The translations under genes and the position numbers were made by a program. DNA of 64,000 bases, from positions 1,483,001-1,547,000 of the forward strand of contig NC_134453.1 in NCBI RefSeq assembly GCF_030867145.1, given 5' to 3'. Source of the DNA: Opisthocomus hoazin (taxonomy: Eukaryota > Chordata > Aves > Opisthocomiformes > Opisthocomidae). Shown one piece after another: positions 39,101 to 46,945 of this stretch. Below the pieces are notes generated by a model. The model did not search any database, had not been told where the DNA came from, and worked only from the letters and a program-made list of their open reading frames with translations. Each line of letters begins with the position of its first letter. The first letter of the stretch is position 1.

Positions 39101-42100
39101 CCACACTGTCATCTGCACCAATTACTCCAATCCAGGCAGTACCCTGCAACATAATCAGAACTTATCATCATCAAAGGTTTCTCATTTAATCTATACGCAG
39201 CAAATCAGTAATTCAAATAAGATGAAGGCTGTTAAGGAGAAAACAGTTCCTCATGCACTCTCTAACAAGCCTTTGTGAACTTAAATCCAGGATAGCATTT
39301 TAAGTGACAAAATTTTAGAAGGTTTAAGGAACACATGACAAATCTGCACTGCTCGTACTTAAACCATTTCTTATTAAAGAGGCTGTGAACAGCTAGAAAG
39401 GAGTCATCTTTGACCAGAAGCTGCTGGAGAGAAGACCAGGTGTTTGTGGAATGCCTTACTCCAAGGATGATCCCCCATCCAGCTGGGGCTGTTCAGTTCT
39501 GTGCTGATCAAAATATGAATAATTATTCTTAGAAATAAACTAATGCTCGAGATGTATCTAAGTACCTATGCTTCCAAATAAAGATAATTTTGTTTTCAAA
39601 TTAATATACTAACTGGAATCCTTACAGTAAGTTTCTGTTTATCTCTTGTATTTTCTTTGTTTTTACAAATTTGATGCTCACGTGAGATAGGGCAAACCTT
39701 TTCAAAGAAAACTGATTGCAGGGGTATTTGGTCTAGGAAAGAGAAGACTTTATGAGAACAAAACAGTCTTCCATGTACAAAAAGTTGTGTGAAAGAAAGA
39801 TGATCCAAGGGTCTCCACAGCCAATGGGGATAAACAAGGAGAAATTAGGATGATTTTTTTTTCTTGCAATAAAATAAAGTGTGGTTTGTGTACCAGCACA
39901 AACTTTCTAATGGTTCGTGTGATGAAACGTGGGAGACAACTATTTTTTGATTTTGTAATAGCTCCCTTGTTGAAGATTTTAAAAAACTGAACACAACTCT
40001 CAGATGTGCTTTAGGTATTCTTACCCTGCATCACCACAGTGGATGGAGCCAGAGGCTTTCTTCAGAACCTTAACAGTCCTTAATCACTGTGATTCTATGG
40101 TGGCTCCATAATATAATTACTTTAATCATTGTAAGCACTTGGATAAGTACATAAAATTCTGTAACTTTCAGGTATCCAAAGTCTCCTCTGACCTCAGTTT
40201 TTACGCTTCACTGGAAGCTGCAGGTGTGTGGTCCTCTTGCAAGTAATAACATTAAACAGCATATTTCAAGCATCTCCATTTGAAAATGTTATTTCAAGCA
40301 AGAAAACTAATGACAAACATCAATCAATGGTAATTCTGCTTTCATTACCTGTTAACACTTTTATATAATGATTATGAAATTTTTTTCACATACATACATC
40401 TTCTATATATACATGATGCTTTAAACTGCAAGAGCAGCTGCGAAAGCTGAAATAATCAGACAATACCTGTAGCAGGTAGCCATGTTCATTGGCATTAAAA
40501 TGCCAGTGGGGAGCCCGAAGCCCTTTGCTCTTGATCCGTAAGGTTCCAAAAGTCATTTTGGAGCGATGGTTATTGATACTTTTTCCAAATACCATTTCTT
40601 CATCAGTTTGATATTCGTTTACATCATTCCTGAATCTTGCCCACTGAATTTCACCACCTGGGTAGTTATATACCTGTAAAGTTAGTGAGAGGGGAGAATT
40701 GTATTAATTGTGGACAGCAGTGCATAAAGATTCCAAAAATATTTTAGAAAATTCTCGGTCTGGGCAATACTGAAGGGACCTATCCGTTTGCTCATTGAGG
40801 ATTCTCTCTGTATGTATTTTAGTCACTTGTCACAATCATTTATATACTTCCTCATGTCGTGATGTAATAGTATTTTTTCTACAAATGAGAGAAACAGTGA
40901 TATCAAGAACAAAATTCTGGACTTTGATTTGAGAAATCAGTTACATATACGCTTAAACTTTTAGATTAAAAACATTTAGAACATGCCACAAGTAGGGCAT
41001 TTTCCTGAATTTCTACAGTTGCAAAATATTTGCACCTGAATCTGTCCTTTCCCCAGTATTTGAACTGCCTCCAGAACATGTTTTGTACTTGGCAGCAGCA
41101 TCTTGCACTGAGGAAGGACATGTAAAAAGGGTTGCTCTCCTCTTAAACACTTTTGTTTGAATTCTTAAAAACATTTTTCATTTGAAAATGAATTCCGCAG
41201 TTAAGTCTCACATGAAAGAGTGCCAGAATGGCTGTTGCCAGTTTCAAGTGCCCTACTATCTAATCTATCCTTTTCCCTCTTTTGCTGAAAAGCAAAAATT
41301 TATCAGGAATTACTTTTTGTATAAAGATATATTTAGAAGATGGAAAATGTCTCTAGAGTTTGCTCAAAGGATACGTTTCTCTAAGTATCAAAATACACCT
41401 AAACGAAACCTACATCATTCCTAGGGCTTTATTACATTGTCAATTAATTCATTTTAGCTCACTGAAACAAGATCATGGAATTCATTTTTTCTTGCAGTAT
41501 AAGAATTTGCTTGAATCCAGTCCTAAGAATGAAAAGGTTAGTGTGCTACTCCGCTTACATTAAGATTTGAACTTTCTACTTTTGTTTCTCGGCATGTCAT
41601 ACTCTAATTTCAGAATCATGCATAAAATGGTTGCCTTGTCTTGCAAGCCCAATTTGTTGGAGCAATTATTTACCTCTCCAAGAGGCACTCGAGAGATCCC
41701 TACCATCTCCAACATCTGTTATGAACTGGAGTGAAACACTGTCAGGAAGATTGTGTTTCTCCCCACGGATTATAAAAGAAGCCTGGATAAGAAGTTTAGA
41801 CTGATCACCTAATGCTTGGAAAAGATCTAGGGGAAATTTGTTCATTAAACTTTTATATATGATGCTAGAATATTATTGCACAAGTTGAACAATTTACCTT
41901 TGAGTTTCCCAGATGATTCAGGAACTGGAATTTGACATCCACACTTTTTTCATCTGGTTTCGGGGAAGATGCACCGTTGTCTTCAACACCCACCGCTCTC
42001 ATAAAGGCCGTGTTCTGTACATAGACCAAGGACAGGACCAGCACTCCTACTGCGGTGGTGATAACACAGGCCAACAGGCAAACTAGAAAGACTTTCATTA

Positions 42101-43996
42101 GGGACCAGTTGCCTTTTCTCTCCTGAAATTAATAAAAAGCCCCCCAAAACAAAAAAGAAAGCTTGATTAGATTTAACTTCTTTTGTCAACAAAACAGTAT
42201 GCCTTTCAGAAACACAGGTATAGCCAAATTATAAGGTTTCCCTGTACTAGGCCCAGTAGAGTATGCTATCGGATTGTTGCTGTCCTTTCATGATTTCATC
42301 AAGTAGAAGCACGTCTTCATCATCCTGGAGTCTTACAAACGCTTAAAGATTTTTTCCATTGCTGTTTTGAATCTATATCACAAAACACTGAAGACCTGTA
42401 GCATCAACTCATGGCAAACTTTTGCCTCTGGGGCAGAAATGCTGCCTCTGCTTTACATCACATCTCGCATGGCCCACCTCCCTGGCAGAGGAGAAGACAG
42501 GCCAGAATGGGGAAAACTTCATCTCTACTAACTGCTCTGGGCATCATTTCTTTACAGAAAATTTCCTTCCTGGACATTCAGGCCTCTGGAGGAGGCTGCA
42601 GGGGAGAAGCAGCTGGGCACACAGAAGCACACAAGTTCTTTGCAGAAAGCCAAGGCGCTTCTGGCACCATGAAGCATCACCTTGGTGAGGTTTTTCAGCA
42701 TTTCCTGTCCCTTGACCTTTTTTGCTGCCGAAGTTGCAGCTTCAGATGAATAGAGACTGCATTCTCTGGCCCAAATTTTAAAACTCTTTAGTGATTGTGG
42801 GTGCACAGCTTGATCGACCTTTAAAAGCCTGATTTTTCAGATGGTGAGTGCCTGAAAAGAAGCTATGAACGTTGATTTCTTAAGCTGGACAATTCGAAAT
42901 GAAAAAAAAAAATCGAGGATTACTTGCTGATTTTAACAAAATGACTGTTTTCATAAGTCTATTTGACAAAAGCTCTTTACAAATACATTTCTCTTGCCAG
43001 CAGAAGAGCGCTCAAAATATCATCCTATTCTATTCGGTAACAACCTTTTCTTCAGCTTTTCAATGGCTCATTTTTTAAAGCTTGTATTCAATTAAATATC
43101 ACAACAGTAGTGCTCAGACCACAGAGTCTCATCAGAGAAGAAGGCTTTAAAGTTAAACGCATTCAAAATCCCCATTTTCCAGATTTGAAGGACCTTTAAT
43201 TTACAGCATTTTCACAGCAGTGGCACCAATTCAGCAATTATTTTTGAAGTCGAAAGAACGCTGTATGTGTTGCATAATAATAATAACTAATGTAGAACAT
43301 TCAACCCCAGCACAACGGCGTGGAGTGAGTTACGCTGTGAGGAAATCACTAGGCTTTGGTATATTCATTGCCAGGAAGCAGCGCTGTGTTGACTGCAAAC
43401 AAATGCAACGGCCGATGAGCAACACGCCAACTCCTATTGCATGAAGTTAATTCAAATCCCAAGCAGCAAAAACTTTAATGGGAAAATTATAGAGAATTAC
43501 TTTTCTCAAGGGGAAAAAAAAAAGAAAAGATGAAACAGTACTCTACTGTGTAACTCAGTAGATACTAAAGATTACCACAAGATGAGCTTTTAAGTAGCTC
43601 TTTCTGTTAAAATCAACGGGGAATCCTCCCAAGATAATTATTTTGTCCAGTAGTTAGAGGATAAAGAATTTAGCTATTAAGTGAGGCCAGGGAATGATGT
43701 CTCAGTTCGGATCTAGCTAGTGCACAAGGACCTTAGCAACTGTAGCCCTTCAGAGCTTTGATTTTATTCAGGGCCTTCTTAATAGTATAGCATTAGGCCA
43801 TACGTACAAAATAAGGGGTTTAATCTACAGACTGACTCTGTTAATAATGTTTTGATTGCACTGTAAAAAAAAATGACTGGTACCTCTTTCTTCAGCCACT
43901 CTTTTCCTTTTGAAGAACTTTGTATGCTCTCTCCATGCATTTCAAATGCCTGGTTATCCATTTCGTAAAGCTGAAATAGATTAGCCCACAGAAGAC
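33150..43996 (-). CDS. DYNAP: DYNAP-position gene: membrane-anchored bicupin (oxalate decarboxylase-like), 461 codons
   Basis: Nine coding exons on the minus strand join without a frame break: 43,961-43,884, 42,122-41,898, 40,673-40,467, 39,143-38,910, 38,132-37,979, 36,373-36,264, 36,121-36,008, 34,570-34,424 and 33,493-33,377 (TGA). All junctions are GT-AG and phase 0, except exon 5/6 (phase 1). The predicted protein has a cytoplasmic tail (1-34), a membrane span (about 37-61), a stalk, cupin 1 (about 102-248) and cupin 2 (about 300-461). Both cupins carry HxH(x)4E and a later His, the usual Mn/Fe ligands. Basic residues before the span predict type II topology with the cupins outside the cell or in the lumen. 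Four N-x-S/T sites (189, 280, 319, 324) agree. The span exon resembles human DYNAP as I remember it, and gene order and strand beside C18orf54 agree. The enzymatic activity and substrate are unknown. Confidence 0.93.
33167..33172 (-). terminator. candidate polyadenylation signal ATTAAA
   Basis: ATTAAA on the minus strand about 205 bases after the bicupin stop codon. It is the first usable hexamer I see and would put the transcript end near 33,150. Confidence 0.45.
33377..33493 (-). CDS. DYNAP: bicupin gene exon 9: C-terminus and stop
   Basis: 38 codons and TGA (33,379-33,377). [20 protein letters not shown] is the expected closing helix of cupin 2, followed by a Lys-rich end ([10 protein letters not shown]). 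The acceptor has a strong pyrimidine tract (CTTTTTTTTCCTCACAG). Confidence 0.93.
   Translation of the reverse strand: METLRMNDYFHATADHILAQLFLKEQAEFKKFPKPAKK
34003..34358 (+). mobile_element. CR1 LINE copy in bicupin intron 8
   Basis: It starts at GAAGAGAAGGCTGAGAGGGG and runs open to the ORF2 end. A single tail unit (ATTCTGTGAT) ends at about 34,357. It is antisense to the host gene and only 66 bases from exon 8. Confidence 0.95.
34424..34570 (-). CDS. DYNAP: bicupin gene exon 8: cupin 2, second metal motif
   Basis: 49 codons (375-423). [18 protein letters not shown] gives G(x)5PxG(x)2H(x)3 with ligand His402; the final Asn of the motif is Ser406. A CR1 insertion ends only 66 bases past the donor. 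Confidence 0.94.
34802..35041 (-). mobile_element. CR1 LINE 3' fragment in bicupin intron 7
   Basis: It begins with ATCACAGAATATCACAGAAT (tail side, with ATATC-type variants) and ends in ORF2 at GGAACTTCCTGTGCTTC. It is the one insertion lying in the same orientation as the host gene. Confidence 0.94.
35396..35953 (+). mobile_element. CR1 LINE copy in bicupin intron 7
   Basis: It starts at GTCCTTCCCCTCTACTCTGC, is open for about 170 codons, and has tail GTGATTCAGTGATTCTGTAA. It ends about 55 bases from the donor of exon 7. Confidence 0.95.
36008..36121 (-). CDS. DYNAP: bicupin gene exon 7: cupin 2, first metal motif
   Basis: 38 codons (337-374). [20 protein letters not shown] is a complete HxH(x)4E(x)6G motif with His357, His359 and Glu364. 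The FNANE core is identical to that of cupin 1, showing that the two halves are homologous. Confidence 0.95.
36264..36373 (-). CDS. DYNAP: bicupin gene exon 6: start of cupin 2
   Basis: Two bases complete Gly300, then 36 codons (301-336) beginning [27 protein letters not shown] repeats the start of cupin 1 (exon 3). Two sequons, NGT and NET, lie at Asn319 and Asn324. Confidence 0.94.
37314..37758 (+). mobile_element. CR1 LINE copy in bicupin intron 5
   Basis: It starts at AGGGCTATGAGGATGATGAG and has a small disruption near 37,418-37,430 (ACCTAATATATACTTAGAAA) and an octamer tail to 37,757. Confidence 0.94.
37979..38132 (-). CDS. DYNAP: bicupin gene exon 5: linker between cupins
   Basis: 51 codons plus one base (249-299 and part of 300): [13 protein letters not shown] through [20 protein letters not shown]. 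It has an N-glycosylation sequon (Asn280). The donor is in phase 1, the only non-phase-0 junction of the gene, and exon 6 supplies the two missing bases. Confidence 0.93.
38910..39143 (-). CDS. DYNAP: bicupin gene exon 4: cupin 1, second metal motif
   Basis: 78 codons (171-248). [17 protein letters not shown] is the second cupin motif, G(x)5P..(x)2H(x)3N, with ligand His204. Asn stands where the motif usually has its second Gly. The tail [12 protein letters not shown] matches the helix that closes the first cupin in oxalate decarboxylases. The donor is GTCTGT, weaker than the others in this gene. Confidence 0.95.
40467..40673 (-). CDS. DYNAP: bicupin gene exon 3: cupin 1, first metal motif
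   Basis: 69 codons (102-170) starting [14 protein letters not shown]. The first cupin motif is [19 protein letters not shown] followed by G in the next exon, i.e. HxH(x)4E(x)6G with ligands His157, His159 and Glu164. Confidence 0.95.
41898..42122 (-). CDS. DYNAP: bicupin gene exon 2: membrane span and stalk
   Basis: 75 codons (residues 27-101), phase 0 at both ends. KGNWSLMK leads into the hydrophobic stretch [20 protein letters not shown], then a hydrophilic stalk with [10 protein letters not shown]. The span and the WS motif before it resemble the transmembrane segment of mammalian DYNAP as remembered, including the CLLAC core. Confidence 0.9.
43884..43996 (-). CDS. DYNAP: bicupin gene exon 1: start and cytoplasmic tail
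   Basis: ATG at 43,961-43,959 has a good context (GAAATGG), giving [11 protein letters not shown] and a Lys-rich end WLKKE before donor GT at 43,883. An acceptor-like TTTTCCAG precedes 43,996, and TTTCAG lies nearer the ATG. The exon is therefore probably preceded by an untranslated exon not located. The frame stays open upstream without an ATG, so a longer N-terminus from an upstream exon is possible. Confidence 0.75.
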
Positions 43997-43999
43997 CTG

Positions 44000-44539
44000 G
44001 AAAACATTGAAACAAAAGAATGTTAATTCCAATATGTGCTCAGTTATGTTACAGAGTCTAGGGAAGTGACTCATCTTCTGCACAGCAACACTAACGGCCT
44101 TTAGTGCAGTATCGCTGTGAAGAAGTGTGGTGCAACACAAAAAACTCCTCCTCTTCTTCACTAAACTACAACAGAAAGGTCTGCCAGTTTCCACATCCAG
44201 ACTTCACATTATTCACGCATCACATGAACCCTAAGACACAACATGACAATGAGACAGAGTCTGAACCATCAAATACCTGGGGAAAAAAGAAAAAGCAGAG
44301 GTCATCTCGTTCCTTTACCTATGCTAAGGATCTAATGTAGTTTTGGCTGGTTGTGTAATCTACGTTTATAACCACAAAAACGGTTGAGGTTCCAGAATTG
44401 CTTTGGCAACTCATTTCCCTGCTTACATGTTATTATCGATAAAAAGGTTTCCACAAGCCTGAACCACTCTTGCTGCAACAGAAGCATTACATTTTACCCT
44501 CCTGCAACAGAACTAACTAGGCAGGAATTGCCCTACTAG
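44000..44539. other. upstream of bicupin exon 1, nothing firm
   Basis: This should contain or precede the 5' untranslated exon of the bicupin gene. I see no CpG island and no clear TATA box, so the promoter is not placed. Confidence 0.4.
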
Positions 44540-45560
44540 GCAAGGCCAACAGCACATCCAGCCCAGCATTCTCCTCTCCGACAGGACTTTCAGAAACGCT
44601 AAGGAAGAGCATAGCCTGGTGACTCTTTCCAGGTTACACCTTTCATACTTTACAAGCACACAGAACTGTTGGAAGAGAGATGCTAGAGGGAATAGCCTCT
44701 TCCCTTTAGAGTTCACTCTATGAAGAGCTCCATGACTTTGTCTAAGTCCTTTCTGAACCTGCTGATACTCCCTGACCTCCTAAATTTACCGCTTGCAGGT
44801 TAAAACAAAGAGCACCTCTCAGGTCTAAGCAGATCTCCTGCTAGCTCCTTTAAGGCCTCCTGTGTTTCTGTTTTGCAGGATTTGAGCAACACCAAACCCA
44901 CGTTCCCCTCTCCAAGCTGAAGGTGCCAGCCTTTTTAGTCTCTCCCTGTTAGGCAGCTCTTGAATCTCCACCATCATTTCACAGAATCACAGAATGGTAG
45001 GGGTTGGAAGGGACCTCTGTGGGTCATCTAGTCCAGCCTTCAGTCACTCTCCTCTGGATCTTCTCGAACACTCTCACATTAATAAAAATAAAGAACAGCA
45101 ATAGACTTCATTGTTAACTGCTCTCGAAGTACTGTTTTCCATCCACCTTTACACTTCCTTAAAACTAATTTAATATAGACTATGATTCCTTGTTTTGAGG
45201 CAGACAAATGTTAAATGTTGCTAGCCAGTCATAAAAAGGAAACGAGGTTTGTGCAGTACACAGTGTTTATGACCTCTCTCTCTTTTTTCCCATCCTCAAT
45301 TTCCTTGATATAGTCCAAGTTTCATTATGTACTTCTGAACTTCTAGGAAACCGAGGTTAAGCTTCATTCCATATAATACTTTGGTATCATTTAGCTGACT
45401 TTGTTAGAAGTTACTCTGCTAGTCCCATTTCTAGATCATTACGGGACTGTGCTGAGCTCTAAACATTACTGCTAACTCAAAGAGAGCTTCAGCCATTTCT
45501 CCCAGAGCTTCGTGTTAATGCTGGCAGGCGTAGTCCACTGAACACAGGTAGCTTGCGTAA
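44540..45560 (-). repeat. probable ancient CR1, degraded
   Basis: Phrases such as TGTCTAAGTCCTTTCTGAAC, AGCTGAAGGTGCCAGCCTTT and TCTAGATCATTACGGGACTG resemble reverse-oriented ORF2/3' parts of old amniote CR1. The copy is too decayed for exact limits. Confidence 0.5.
44975..45038 (-). mobile_element. very short young CR1 3' end
   Basis: TCACAGAATCACAGAATGGT then AGGGGTTGGAAGGGACCTCT and GTGGGTCATCTAGTCC: about 60 bases of a CR1 3' end in reverse orientation, apparently inside the older decayed CR1. Confidence 0.8.
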
Positions 45561-46842
45561 CAGCTATCAATCACGTTTTCCCTGTTGTAATCCAAGGTTT
45601 ATCCACCCCCCGTTGCCTTTGATCTTTTAAGTAAACATTATATCTTCACTGATATCATTTACTACTCTCTACGGGGAAGTCACAGACCAAAATTTTCCTT
45701 GGTCCTCCCTTGTATCACTAACGGCCTTAACATTTACTAGCATAAGCAATAAGGAACTTTCGAGTTATTTTATTATCTTCGACAGCTCTTCCTCCTTGTT
45801 TCTCATTTTTGTGCTTTGGACTTCCCAAAAAGCACAGAAGTCCAAGAATACTCATCTTTAGGGACAATTCTAGCTATTTCCGTTAAGCTTCCTTCTTGAA
45901 GACCGTTGAGGACTACAAGACAAATTACATTCATTTTCACTGTTCCATATTAGGATATCCTGCAACTATATCTTAAATATATGTATTTTTATGAACTGCT
46001 AAACTCCTGAGCACTTCTTTCCTAGACTACATTTGTAGAATTTTGCAAAGCGATCTTTGAATTTCATGTAGTTGCTTTTTTTCTGTTCTTCCTCTTTCCC
46101 ATTCTAAAAATCTTGAAACTTTGTAAGTAAATTCTTGTATTAACCTTCACCTTCCGTACCAAACACTGACATGATCCTAGTTTAAAAATATCCTGTATAA
46201 ACTGCATTCAATTTGTTTTTTCCCAACAAATATTTGGTTGACTAATACCTCCTCATGGCAAATTATTCTGTTAGTTGTTTACAAAAATGTTCTTTCCATG
46301 CTCTTTGTTTGGTGGTCTTCATGGTAGGTCCTCAACGTAACAGTGCTCAGGCTTTTTCTCCTTTTATTATCATACAGAAACTTTTAACAGATTCTCTCCC
46401 TCTATATTCTAGACTTCAATACAAAGGTAAACATCCATGGAGAAACATGTCTTCCCTCTCCTTTTCTTCAGGAGCCACCTCTGCTTTTTTTCTGTTTAAT
46501 TCATTAAACAGATGAAATATCCCAAGTAAACAGTTCTGTTGCCTAAATCACAACTTTGTATAGAACTGTGTACATTCTTCCATTTAGTTTCCATACAGCC
46601 TGCACTAGAACAGATATCTTGATGTCAAGCAGACAGATTCACTATGCTGTTTTCCATATTGCTTCAATCTTTTTTATAAAAAACGTACATCCATGGTTAC
46701 TATGCCTCTAGTCACCTTTCCACTAATAACACTTAGATTATTTTGTCATCAGTCCCCATTAATTCTAGTTTAAAACCTTCCTTCTTAAGCTGGTAAGCCT
46801 AAAATTAAAAACGCACTTATTTTTCCTTATGAGATAGAATCA
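45561..46842. other. A+T-rich intergenic DNA
   Basis: No exon is supported. Some phrases could be further decayed CR1, but I cannot align them by eye. Confidence 0.4.
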
Positions 46843-46945
46843 TTGAATCATTAAGGCTGGAAAAGACCTCCAAGCTCATCAAATAGAGCCCATCTCTCCT
46901 CAGCAGTCCTTATTTCTCTTCTGTAAGAGCTGTGGAAGCTCAGCC
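46843..46945 (-). repeat. CR1-like 3' end, reverse orientation
   Basis: AGAATCATTGAATCATTAAG then GCTGGAAAAGACCTCCAAGC is the reverse complement of a classic CR1 3' end with its tail. Confidence 0.75.

Noticed and set aside
41674-41826. Possible extra bicupin exon on the minus strand (TAG acceptor, GTAAAT donor, 153 bases, open in one frame)
   Set aside because: The open frame needs a phase that neither neighbour exon supplies; in the required phase 0 it hits a stop after five codons. Exon 2 joins exon 3 directly in frame.
42411-42749. Plus-strand frame of 112 codons in bicupin intron 1
   Set aside because: Two overlapping plus-strand frames of similar length, no splice sites or recognisable domain.
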